Assembly: GCA_007121055.1 (NCBI GenBank)
Contig: SKMM01000241.1
Coordinates: 1-16,101, forward strand
From: Paracoccaceae bacterium
Lineage (GTDB): Bacteria; Pseudomonadota; Alphaproteobacteria; Rhodobacterales; Rhodobacteraceae
Direction: 5' to 3'
DNA: 16,101 nucleotides
The position numbers were made by a program, and so were the translations under genes. This document shows positions 1 to 7,871 of the stretch, in pieces. Below the pieces are notes generated by a model. The model was not told the origin of the DNA, made no database searches, and saw nothing but the letters and a program-made list of their open reading frames with translations. Numbering within the stretch: the stretch's first letter is position 1; every line of letters starts with the position of its first letter.

Positions 1-426
1 GAGGCGCGAGGCCAGCCCCGGCTCGATCCCGTCGGCCAGCCGCGCGGCCAGCCCCGGCGCCCACAGCCGGACACGCCAGTCGGTCAGCAGCGCCCCCAGC
101 CGATCGTATTCGTCGATCAGCGCCAGCGTCTCGGGCACCGCATTGGCGCCCTCGGGAAAGGGCACCGCGCGGCACAGGTCCACCAGCGCCGTCTCCGTCG
201 TGGGCCCCCGCCGCCCATCGGCCAGCCGCGGCCCGGCCCGGTCGAGCGCGGCGGCCAGCACCCCCTGCAGCGCCAGGAACTCCGCAGTTCCGTCGGCCGG
301 CAGTTGCGGGCTTTGCAGCACCTGCGGACAGGCCGCGGCCCCGGTTTGCGCCTGCGCCGCCGGTGCGGCCAACGCCATGGCAAGGGCCAGCGCCAGCCCG
401 AGCCTGCCGAATGGATGCAGGGTCAT
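1..426 (-). CDS. Sec-exported protein, possible peptidoglycan-binding segment (partial, C-terminus beyond window)
   Basis: The reading frame is open for 142 codons from ATG at 426 to the window edge, so the C-terminus is missing. The first 26 residues form a clear signal peptide: basic N-region ending at R8, hydrophobic core LGLALALAMALAA, then an AQA cleavage motif. The mature part has a Cys near its start (ACPQ). Around residues 66-88 the pattern FLALQGVLAAALD, then LADGRRGPTTETAL resembles a peptidoglycan-binding domain repeat (LQ..L, DG..GP.T..AL); this match is suggestive only. The start is well supported: AAGGAGGG lies 9 nt upstream, and the ATG overlaps the ATPase stop as ATGA. Being last in the visible injection-system operon and coupled to the ATPase, it may be an envelope-facing accessory. 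It could also be an unrelated periplasmic protein. Existence is confident; function is not. Confidence 0.75.
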   Translation of the reverse strand, partial: MTLHPFGRLGLALALAMALAAPAAQAQTGAAACPQVLQSPQLPADGTAEFLALQGVLAAALDRAGPRLADGRRGPTTETALVDLCRAVPFPEGANAVPETLALIDEYDRLGALLTDWRVRLWAPGLAARLADGIEPGLASRL

Positions 427-1721
427 GGGGTGCGTCCCTCCTTCTGCAGTTCCTGGGCCACGGCGTCGCCGAGGTCCCGGGCGCCGATCCGCGCGGCCCC
501 GCGGCGCAGGGCGGTCACGGCGGCATGGCGCACGACATTGTTGATGGAGCCCCCCGACAGGTCATGGGCGCGGGCCATTTCGCCGAAGTCCACATCCCCC
601 TCCAGCGGCACCGCCCCCCCCAGCACCCCGCGCCACAGCCGCTCGCGCTGCCGCGCGTCGGGGCGGGGGAACAGGATCGCGGCGTGGAACCGGCGGAAGA
701 ACGCCTCGTCGATGTTGCCGCGCAGGTTGGTGGCGAGGATCACGAGGCCCGGGCAGTCCTCGATCCGCTGCAGCAGATACGCCACCTCCTGGTTGGCGTG
801 GCGGTCATTGGCGGTGCCGCCGCTGCTGCGGGTGCCGAACAGCGCGTCGGCCTCGTCGAAGAAGAGGATCCAGCCGCGCTCGGCCGCCTGGTCGAAGACG
901 CCCGCCAGATTCTTTTCGGTCTCGCCGATGTATTTCGACACCACCATGGACAGGTCGATGCGGTACACCGGCTGCCCCGTCCGCTTGCCCAGAAGGGCGG
1001 CGGTCAGCGTCTTGCCCGTGCCCGGAGGTCCGTGGAACAGCGCCCGGAACCCCTGCCCCAGGCTCCGCCCCAACCCCCAGTCGCGCAGGATGCGGCCCTC
1101 GTGCTCCAGCCACCCCAGGATATGCCCGATCCGGTGCATGACCGCGTCCGGCAGCACCAGATCCTCCCAGTCGAGTGCGGTGGTCAGGCGCTTCGCCGGG
1201 AAATCAGCCGAGAAATCGGGCTCCGGCGCACGTCCCTGCAAAAGCGCCATGGCCCGGTACGGCGGCAGCGTCAGCGCGCCCCCGGCGATGCTCAGCCCCG
1301 CCCGCCGCAGCGGCCGGTCGGGGCCCAGATGCGCCATGGCCGCGATCCGTGCCGCGGGGTCCGTGCCCGCGATCAGGAAGAGCGCCGTGTCGACATTGGG
1401 CTGGAAGCCGCCCGTCTCGGGCCGGGTCCCGCCGAACTCGGTAAAGCCCCGGTCGATGGCGCTGTTGCGCAGGAAGAACGGGTCGAGCAGCGCAGGCTGC
1501 ACCTGCGGCGCCAGCGCCAGCGCCAGAACGAGCCGCGCCTGCGGATCCAGCGGCCCCTCCGCTACCAGCGCGGTCAGGGCGCTGCCGGGCGTGGGCGCGG
1601 GCGGGGCCTCCGGCCGAAAGGGCGCCCCCGGCTCCTTCAGGAAATGGGTGATCCGCGCCTCGATGACACGCGCAAGCCAGGCCAGTTCGGCCGCAACCGC
1701 TCTGGCGTCAGCGTCCGCCAT
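423..1721 (-). CDS. AAA+ ATPase of contractile injection system (Afp15/PVC15 class)
   Basis: This is a 432-residue ATPase. An N-terminal alpha-helical region (about 1-175), with the stretch LLDPFFLRNSAIDRGF, is typical of the injection-system ATPases. The AAA+ core follows: Walker A GPPGTGKT (231-238), Walker B ILFFDEAD (285-292), sensor-1 ATN (330-332), arginine-finger candidates in FFRRF (341-345) and a sensor-2-like DLSGGSI (387-393). Family knowledge: Afp15/PVC15-type ATPases sit at the end of eCIS structural operons and are needed for proper particle assembly in the cytoplasm. The start at 1721 was chosen over ATG 1739 because GGAGG lies just upstream of 1721 and 1739 has no such site. 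It overlaps the tape-measure gene by 14 bp and ends ATGA-coupled to the next gene. All catalytic motifs look intact. A ClpV-type T6SS ATPase is excluded: there is one AAA+ module and the length is wrong. Confidence 0.92.
   Translation of the reverse strand: MADADARAVAAELAWLARVIEARITHFLKEPGAPFRPEAPPAPTPGSALTALVAEGPLDPQARLVLALALAPQVQPALLDPFFLRNSAIDRGFTEFGGTRPETGGFQPNVDTALFLIAGTDPAARIAAMAHLGPDRPLRRAGLSIAGGALTLPPYRAMALLQGRAPEPDFSADFPAKRLTTALDWEDLVLPDAVMHRIGHILGWLEHEGRILRDWGLGRSLGQGFRALFHGPPGTGKTLTAALLGKRTGQPVYRIDLSMVVSKYIGETEKNLAGVFDQAAERGWILFFDEADALFGTRSSGGTANDRHANQEVAYLLQRIEDCPGLVILATNLRGNIDEAFFRRFHAAILFPRPDARQRERLWRGVLGGAVPLEGDVDFGEMARAHDLSGGSINNVVRHAAVTALRRGAARIGARDLGDAVAQELQKEGRTP
436..443 (-). 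promoter_or_regulatory. Ribosome binding site of the secreted-protein gene
   Basis: On the minus strand this reads AAGGAGGG, nine bases before ATG at 426. It lies inside the last codons of the ATPase gene. It shows that the truncated secreted-protein frame at the left edge is a real gene that starts inside its neighbour. Confidence 0.7.
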
Positions 1722-4700
1722 GGGACCTCCAGCGCACATGCAGGGGACCGGCCATCCAGGGCTTGCGCAGCAGCGCGATGGACCAGGGCAGCCGGTCGAG
1801 CAGCATGTCGAACGGCCCCTCCGCCACCCGCAGCCGCGCGCCCCCGTCGGCCTCCAGTATCAGGTCCCCCTCGCGCCGCAGGAACGCCTCGCGCAGGCCG
1901 TCAGGCGAGGTCTTGCCCAGCGCTCCCCACTGCGTCACCACCGCGCGCAGAAGCCCGTCGACCAGCGCCTCCATCCCGGCGTCCGGAGCCGCGGCCTCCA
2001 CCGGCTTGCCCGGGGGAAGGCCCAGCAACACCCGCTCCAGCGGATCGGCCGGCCCCTCCGCGTTGCCCGACAGAAGCACCAGCAGCCTCCGCGCCCGGGC
2101 CACACGGTCAGCCGGCAGCCGCCCCTCGGAGCCGAGGACCTCCCCGCGCTCGAACAGCATGCGCAGATAGGGCGCCAGCAGCACGAGCCCCGCGACGCGG
2201 GTGACCAGCCCCGCCGTTTGCGCAACCCCCTCGGGCTCCAGCCCGGGCACGACCGCCACCAGGACCGCGCGCGCAAGCGTGCGGGCCCGTGGGCTGCCGA
2301 CTCCGGCGTGGCGCAGGCGCGCTGCAACAGTGCGGGCGGCAAGCCTGCGGTCGCCCTCGGACGGCAGGATGGCGAGCACATCGTGAACCGCGCCCTGCAG
2401 CGCCGCCAGATCGGCAAGCCGGGCTCCAGCACCAGCGATCCCTGCGGTGGCACGCAGGAACACCGCACCCGCGCTCGGGTCGTCGGCAAGTGCCGCTGGC
2501 AGCGCCGACCAGAGCAGCGCCAGCGCTTCCTGCAGGCCCCGCGCTTCGAGAGGCGTGTCCTCGGTCAGCCGCTCTGACAGGCGCAGGACCAGCGCCGCAG
2601 CGGAGTGTCTTGGCTCGGCCTGAGGGTAAGCTCCGGCCTCATTCTGACCAGCGGCCCCTGCCCGCGTGGGGCCGGCGCTGGGCGAGCCGTCGGCGGTAGG
2701 AAGGTCCGGCCTGTCGGTCATCAGAGGCACCCGGCCGTCACGCGTCCATCCGGGTGGAACGGCGGACAGCGGGAGTGACGTCTCGTCGGAGCCGGTAAGC
2801 GCAACGGGGCGGTCCGGCACGTCAGACCCGGCGCCCCGGGGTTCGTTATGGAACCGCTCGGCCGGTGCGGCAGGCCCCGGCTCAACCCCATCGGCGGGCG
2901 CGGAGGGGGCGTACGACGGCCCGACGGGAGCCGTGGGGGCCCGGCGGCCCTCCACCACCGCGGCGAAACCCTCCTGCGCATCAGGGTCCAGCGTGGTGCC
3001 GGCGCCTCGCGCAGAGGTGGCACCGGACCCCACATCAGAGGCGCGGGGCACGGATGGCGCAGCCGTTGCGCTTGCGTCGCCGCCCAGGGCGGGCGCACCA
3101 AGCTTCGGCCCGTCCGTGGGCAGGGACAGCCCGGGCGTCTGAAGCTCTCCGCCGCGACGCCCGCCCGGCGCTGAACCGCCCGGATCGTCTGACCCGCCGC
3201 CGCGCATCATCCCGCTCGAGGGGCCGAGCAGCAGCGCCGCCACCCGCGCCGCAAGGACGCTCGGCTCTTCCTCGGCCTCCGCCCCCCCGTCCACGCCCGG
3301 GCCGGCTGACCTATCCTCGTCGCCCGCCCCGGTCAGCAGCGCCGCAAGCGACGCAATCTCGGCCGGCGCAAGCTCTGCGAGGAGGGCCTCGAGGGCCAGA
3401 CGCGCGCCGTCGTCCCCACTGCTCCCGGTGGAAGGCCGGCCCGGTCCGGCGCCCGCGCCGGCCCCGGCATGATCCGACCGCTCGGAGACCACCGCCGGAC
3501 CCCAGAATTGGCGTCGTTCGGCGTGGCTGCCCTGGTGGTGGTGTGGCGACCCGTCCGATGCAGTCTCGCCCACGCAGCCGGCAGGATCCGGTGACGCGGC
3601 ATCCTCTGTTCCGGGCCCGGCACCGCCAAGGGATCCGGGACGGGGCTCGGAGGGGGACTGCGGCCCTAGGGCCTTCGGCGCCCCACCGTCTGCCCCCTCT
3701 CCGTGGGGGGCCGCATCAGGGCGTGGCGCGTCCGGGGTTGGGCTCTGGCCCGACCTGTGGGCGAGTCGGGCGCCGACCCCAGGTACTTGGAGTTCGGAGC
3801 GGCACGGGTGTTTCGCGCCCTCGCCGTCGGGAGTGCCGTCCTGCCAATCGGGCCGCGCGGGTTCTGGCGACACGCCCCCCTCAGCCGGCCGGAGGCGGCC
3901 TGAAGCCACCCCATCAGGGGTGCGCGCGCCATCGACCGCGGCCTGCATTGCAGTGACCTCGGCGGGTACCGGGGCCGCCAGTCCATCGCTCCGGCGGCCC
4001 GTCGCGTCCGCAGCGATACGGACGGGCTTGCTCGCCGCCTCGACATCCTGCCCGACCGCCGGATCCCGGGGCCCGCGCGTGTTGCGCCGGCCCGCCGGGG
4101 CATCGGAAGGGTCGGGGTCGGGTCCGGGATCGGGCGGCGCTGGAGTGGGGGCGACACCCCACAAAGAGGACTGTCTTTCGGAGGTGAAAGACCTCGCAGC
4201 ACCGATCTGTGGTGGCTGAGGCGTTGTGGACCGTGCAGCATCCCGGACGACAGCCTCCTGCGCGGAGGAAGTGGGGGCAGATCCGGCAGGCTCCGATGTG
4301 GCTGGCGCAGCGGGCCCGGTCGCATCGATTTGGCTTCCGTCAGCGCCAATGTGCCGCTGTGCCTGCGTACTGGCGGAAGTGCCGGTCTGCGTGCCAAGCC
4401 GAGCGGGCTGGGCCGGGTTGAACGCCTGCGGCCCGGACTGCGGCGGACCAGCCTGAGCGTCGCGGCCATCGCCCGCACCGGCGGGCGGGACGACATCCGT
4501 CGGCGGCGGGGTTCCGCGAAAAGGGGCGGGGCCAGTGATCGGCTCGGCAGCGCCCGGTCCGGTGGCAAAAGGCACCGGATCCGGCACCGGAGGATCCGCC
4601 GAATGGTGCTTGGGCGTGGCATAGAGGCCGCTTGCCGCAGCCAAGCCACGACCCTTGGCAGGCAAGCTGGCGTGTCGGGACTGACCCGGGGGCGCAGAAG

Positions 4701-5640
4701 CCGGGCCTGTCGGGCGACGCACGTCCGCCGCTGCGGCTGTGTTTCCCCCTCCGGGACCCGGTGGCGCTGGTGCCGCGGAGTCGGTTCGATTCGGGGGATG
4801 GGAGCATGGCGTCCGTCGGGCGTCCAGATAGGACCGCGCGGCGCGCTCCACAGCGCCTCTTGGCCCGGCGTCGGGCGATGTGACCGCCGGCGCCGGCCCC
4901 TGACCCGGATGCCCGCCGCCCAGGCCATCTGCGGCCTCGGCCGGCCTGCTTGCCCCGGCCGACCCCCGGCCGGGTGGGGCCACGACCTCGGCCGGCCCAC
5001 CGAGGACGCGGGGCGCCGCGTTGGCTGCCGAAGCGATGGCTGCTTCGGTCAGTGGTGGCGCGGGCACGGAGCCGTGGACGGCCTGCCCGGGCCCATCGGG
5101 CCCGGTGATCGGTGCGTCGCCGCTCACCTGAACCGCCGCCGCAGAGCCCGGATCGGACGGGGGGACCGGAACAGCCCGATCCGCACGGGGAGGGCTGGGC
5201 AGAGGCGACCTGCCCTCGGGCACAGAGGCCGCGGGGGGCGTGGGCGACGGGCCCGTGTCGGCAGTTGGCCCGCGCCGGTGCACCATGGGTTGGGCCAGCC
5301 AGGCCGCTGCCGGGGGAGCCGCCATGCGGCGCTCGGCCATGCGGGCGAGAAGGGCGGCACGGAGGGTGTCGTGCAGGGTTCGGCGCAGGGAAGGCCAGTC
5401 GGGGGCCTGGGGTGCGGACCCAAGGTCGACCTCGAGCTCGTCCAGTGCGAGGTCGACGCCTTCTGCTTCGGCCGCGTGCAGGGCGGTTTCCACGGCTGGC
5501 AGGAGTTCGCGGCGCAAGGCAGCGGTCAGCCGCTCGGGGGACTGCAGAGCGTCGCAGGCGGGGCCGATGTCGACGGCGAAGACCAGCTCGCCGATCCGGT
5601 GGCGCGGGCGGCGGCCGGGATGGACGTCCGCGAGGCTCAT
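1708..5640 (-). CDS. Contractile injection system tape-measure protein (Afp14-like, CIS_TMP) with giant low-complexity middle
   Basis: This is a 1310-residue protein with conserved ends. The N-terminus (about 1-100) contains HRIGELVFAVDI and a helical RLTAALRRELLPAVETAL segment. The C-terminus (about 1150-1305) contains GLVLLAPYLRMLFE, then TSPDGLREAFLRREG, then FDMLLDRLPWSIALLRKPWM. Both match the eCIS tape-measure family, which sets tube length and helps assembly in Afp/PVC systems. Residues about 110-740 and 815-1010 are Pro/Ala/Gly/Ser/Asp-rich, look disordered and lack hydrophobic helices. A short leucine/alanine-rich helical island (about 742-812) sits between them, and a helical stretch starts near 1011. 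The ATG at 5640 overlaps the previous stop as ATGA; the extra 44 Arg/Gly-rich residues of the longer frame to 5772 lie inside the preceding gene. The stop overlaps the ATPase by 14 bp. Identity of the ends is confident; how the middle works is unknown. Confidence 0.9.
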   Translation of the reverse strand: MSLADVHPGRRPRHRIGELVFAVDIGPACDALQSPERLTAALRRELLPAVETALHAAEAEGVDLALDELEVDLGSAPQAPDWPSLRRTLHDTLRAALLARMAERRMAAPPAAAWLAQPMVHRRGPTADTGPSPTPPAASVPEGRSPLPSPPRADRAVPVPPSDPGSAAAVQVSGDAPITGPDGPGQAVHGSVPAPPLTEAAIASAANAAPRVLGGPAEVVAPPGRGSAGASRPAEAADGLGGGHPGQGPAPAVTSPDAGPRGAVERAARSYLDARRTPCSHPPNRTDSAAPAPPGPGGGNTAAAADVRRPTGPASAPPGQSRHASLPAKGRGLAAASGLYATPKHHSADPPVPDPVPFATGPGAAEPITGPAPFRGTPPPTDVVPPAGAGDGRDAQAGPPQSGPQAFNPAQPARLGTQTGTSASTQAQRHIGADGSQIDATGPAAPATSEPAGSAPTSSAQEAVVRDAARSTTPQPPQIGAARSFTSERQSSLWGVAPTPAPPDPGPDPDPSDAPAGRRNTRGPRDPAVGQDVEAASKPVRIAADATGRRSDGLAAPVPAEVTAMQAAVDGARTPDGVASGRLRPAEGGVSPEPARPDWQDGTPDGEGAKHPCRSELQVPGVGARLAHRSGQSPTPDAPRPDAAPHGEGADGGAPKALGPQSPSEPRPGSLGGAGPGTEDAASPDPAGCVGETASDGSPHHHQGSHAERRQFWGPAVVSERSDHAGAGAGAGPGRPSTGSSGDDGARLALEALLAELAPAEIASLAALLTGAGDEDRSAGPGVDGGAEAEEEPSVLAARVAALLLGPSSGMMRGGGSDDPGGSAPGGRRGGELQTPGLSLPTDGPKLGAPALGGDASATAAPSVPRASDVGSGATSARGAGTTLDPDAQEGFAAVVEGRRAPTAPVGPSYAPSAPADGVEPGPAAPAERFHNEPRGAGSDVPDRPVALTGSDETSLPLSAVPPGWTRDGRVPLMTDRPDLPTADGSPSAGPTRAGAAGQNEAGAYPQAEPRHSAAALVLRLSERLTEDTPLEARGLQEALALLWSALPAALADDPSAGAVFLRATAGIAGAGARLADLAALQGAVHDVLAILPSEGDRRLAARTVAARLRHAGVGSPRARTLARAVLVAVVPGLEPEGVAQTAGLVTRVAGLVLLAPYLRMLFERGEVLGSEGRLPADRVARARRLLVLLSGNAEGPADPLERVLLGLPPGKPVEAAAPDAGMEALVDGLLRAVVTQWGALGKTSPDGLREAFLRREGDLILEADGGARLRVAEGPFDMLLDRLPWSIALLRKPWMAGPLHVRWRSHGGR
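1726..1730 (-). promoter_or_regulatory. Ribosome binding site deciding the ATPase start
   Basis: On the minus strand this reads GGAGG, four bases before ATG at 1721. The spacing is short, but the alternative ATG at 1739 has no comparable site, so this decides the start. Confidence 0.55.
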
Positions 5641-7871
5641 GCTCCGCCATCCGCGGCCGCCAGCAGCGCGGCAAGGGCGGGACCCGCGGCAGGATCGGCC
5701 GCCCAGTCCTCCCAGGCGGTGGCAAATGCGGCAAAGGCCGACGGGCCGAGCCAGAGCGGGCGAAGACGGCAATGGGCCGGCGCCACCCGCTGGATCAGCC
5801 GGGCGGCGTGGCGGCGAAAGGCGGGGCTTGCGGTGCGCAGGCTCCAGCCGGGCAGGACCAGCGTGCCGCTGTGGGGCGCGAACTCGGTGCCGGCGCCGCG
5901 CAGCAGGATGTCCTCGATGATCCAGGCGCCCTCGCAGGCTCGGCCCAGAGCGGCGAAGGTCGCGCGCAGGCGGTTGGCGCCGGCCACTGCCCCTTCGCGG
6001 TCGGCGGTCGGACCCGCGTCGTGCAACGCCTCCCCGCCCGCGTCGAATAGGATCTGCCAGCCGCCGCCTGTCCGCGGCGCGATCAGCCAGCTGTCGGCGA
6101 GTGCCGCCCGGGCGAAGGCGCGCGGGGTCAGGCGGCCCTCGGCGAACCAGGGCATCACGGCGCCCAGGGCCGCAGGGTCCATGGGAGGAACCGCGCGTTC
6201 AGGCAGCAGCAGGTCGAGGGTCTCGTCCGGCGCGGCAATGTCGGCGCGCTGCACGGTTCCCTGCGGCATCTCCGCGGCAAAGCCGATGCCCGCATCCTCC
6301 AGCGCTGCGACAACATCAGCGGGACGGGAGATGGGCAGATCCGCGAGGCACAGGAACTTGAGCAGCACCCCGCCGGGGTCGATCCCGTCCGGCCCGGTGC
6401 CGCGGCGGCGGTTGATGTCGGGCAGGGCATGCAGGAACCGGGCACGGCGCTGAAGGGCTGCGGACGGGCGCGCGGCGGCGGGGAGGTCACGGTCGATGCC
6501 ACTGCGGCCCTCGGTCGGCATCGCCTCGCCCTGCAGCGCGATCAGCAGGTCGAGCACGCGCGCCCGGCGGTCATGCCAGCGGTCATGCCGGGCAAAGGCC
6601 GCGCCCCACTCGGGCGACGAGGCGATCAGACCGGCGTCGAGGCCGGCCTGCGGCAGATGGGGCCAGTGGCTGACCTGCTGCGCGCCATCGGCCGAGAACA
6701 GCGCCGGCAGGCGATCCAGATCGGCGGTCATGGCCCCGAGCACCGCGTCGATCAGGCTGCGGTAGCCCGCCAGCTGTCGCGCCTCGGCCGAGCCGGGGCG
6801 GAAGTGATAGATCGCGGGCAGCGTGGCGTTGACCGGGACATGGTCGAGGCTGCGCGGCACGCCCGGGCGCGGCGGCGCCCAGTCGACGGGGTCGAGCCGG
6901 TTCGCCTCGGTTGCAAAGAACTCGGCCCTGAGGCGGCTGATCTCCTGCTCCAATCGCGCAGGGTCGATCGGCACCTCCACGCCGTCCTGCACCAGCACGA
7001 GCCCGCCGTCGGGCGGCAGCAGGGCGACATAGCCGTCGGGATCGGCCGGGCGGAAGTCGGGCAGGGCCTCGCCGGTCTCGGAGGTGAGGTCGAGCGCGAC
7101 GATCTCCGACAGGTCGGGCACCAGCCGCAGCGCCGCGACATGGGCGCTGCGCCCGGGCGTGCCGGCGAGCGGGGCGATCCCCTCGAACCGCATGGGGTCG
7201 GCGGCAATATCGGCCCGACTCGCGCCCCGCCCTGCCCGCTCGCCCCGATCCGGGCCGACCTCTCCCGGGCGGTCGGCCAGCGGCGTGCCGCGCAGGATCA
7301 AGCCCACCCGCAGCCACACCTCGGCCGCGACGCGTTCGGGCAGGGCGCGGCGACCCACCACGATCCGCCCGCTCAGGCGCGCCGGCACCGGGCGCGCGGC
7401 CTCGATCCCCGCCAGGTCGGTGCACAGCGGGCGGTGGGCCGAAACGACCGCCGCCACGGCGGCCACGGCCTCCTCGTCGGTAAAGCCTGCCTGCGGGATC
7501 ACGCGGGCGCTCAGCAGGCCGCGCCGCCCCTCCTCGGACAGCCGCACCCGGGCGGCCTGCGGCAGGGACCCGAGGCAGGTCTCCAGATCGGCCCGCGTCA
7601 CCGGCGCGCTGCGCAGTACCGCAGCCGGCGCGAACAGCCCCAGCGCATCGAGGTCGAGCCCGCCCTCCGGCCCCGTGAGCAGATCGCGCAACGGCAGGTC
7701 AGCGCGAAAGGCGAGCTCGGTCAGCGCAAAACAGGTCTGCTCCAGCAGCGTCACGCCAGGGTCGTGCAGATTGTAGTCGGTCCACAGATCCGAAGACGCC
7801 TCCTGCGCCCGCGCGATGGCCTCTTGGCGCAGCGCCTCGAAGGTCAGCGGAGGGGGCAGCGTCTCGGTCAC
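5637..7871 (-). CDS. Second baseplate protein of the injection system (Afp12-like class)
   Basis: This is a 744-residue protein. Near the N-terminus LWTDYNLHDPGVTLLEQ (about 29-45), followed by ALTELAFR, is a hallmark of large baseplate-wedge proteins in eCIS clusters, usually annotated as baseplate J-like or hypothetical. A central stretch, LPAIYHFRPGSAEARQLAGY, also fits that family, where it is followed by a helix rich in Leu/Asp and a LFS motif; both are present here. No signal peptide or membrane segment is visible, as expected for a cytoplasmically assembled particle. The start is GTG at 7871, forming a GTGA overlap with the fibre-like gene. The upstream 54 residues of the longer frame are Arg-rich and lie within that gene. 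Its stop overlaps the tape-measure ATG as ATGA. The Afp12 correspondence is by position and size. It could equally be called Afp11-like, but a baseplate role is likely. Confidence 0.82.
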   Translation of the reverse strand: MTETLPPPLTFEALRQEAIARAQEASSDLWTDYNLHDPGVTLLEQTCFALTELAFRADLPLRDLLTGPEGGLDLDALGLFAPAAVLRSAPVTRADLETCLGSLPQAARVRLSEEGRRGLLSARVIPQAGFTDEEAVAAVAAVVSAHRPLCTDLAGIEAARPVPARLSGRIVVGRRALPERVAAEVWLRVGLILRGTPLADRPGEVGPDRGERAGRGASRADIAADPMRFEGIAPLAGTPGRSAHVAALRLVPDLSEIVALDLTSETGEALPDFRPADPDGYVALLPPDGGLVLVQDGVEVPIDPARLEQEISRLRAEFFATEANRLDPVDWAPPRPGVPRSLDHVPVNATLPAIYHFRPGSAEARQLAGYRSLIDAVLGAMTADLDRLPALFSADGAQQVSHWPHLPQAGLDAGLIASSPEWGAAFARHDRWHDRRARVLDLLIALQGEAMPTEGRSGIDRDLPAAARPSAALQRRARFLHALPDINRRRGTGPDGIDPGGVLLKFLCLADLPISRPADVVAALEDAGIGFAAEMPQGTVQRADIAAPDETLDLLLPERAVPPMDPAALGAVMPWFAEGRLTPRAFARAALADSWLIAPRTGGGWQILFDAGGEALHDAGPTADREGAVAGANRLRATFAALGRACEGAWIIEDILLRGAGTEFAPHSGTLVLPGWSLRTASPAFRRHAARLIQRVAPAHCRLRPLWLGPSAFAAFATAWEDWAADPAAGPALAALLAAADGGA

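Noticed and set aside
5641..5772. N-terminal extension of the tape-measure protein
   Set aside because: The extra 44 residues are Arg/Gly/Cys-rich and overlap the preceding gene. The ATGA start at 5640 begins right at the conserved domain.
4330..6453. A 707-codon plus-strand frame and other long frames opposite the tape-measure linker
   Set aside because: The minus-strand frame is the only one that joins the conserved N- and C-terminal domains without a break, so the others are shadows.
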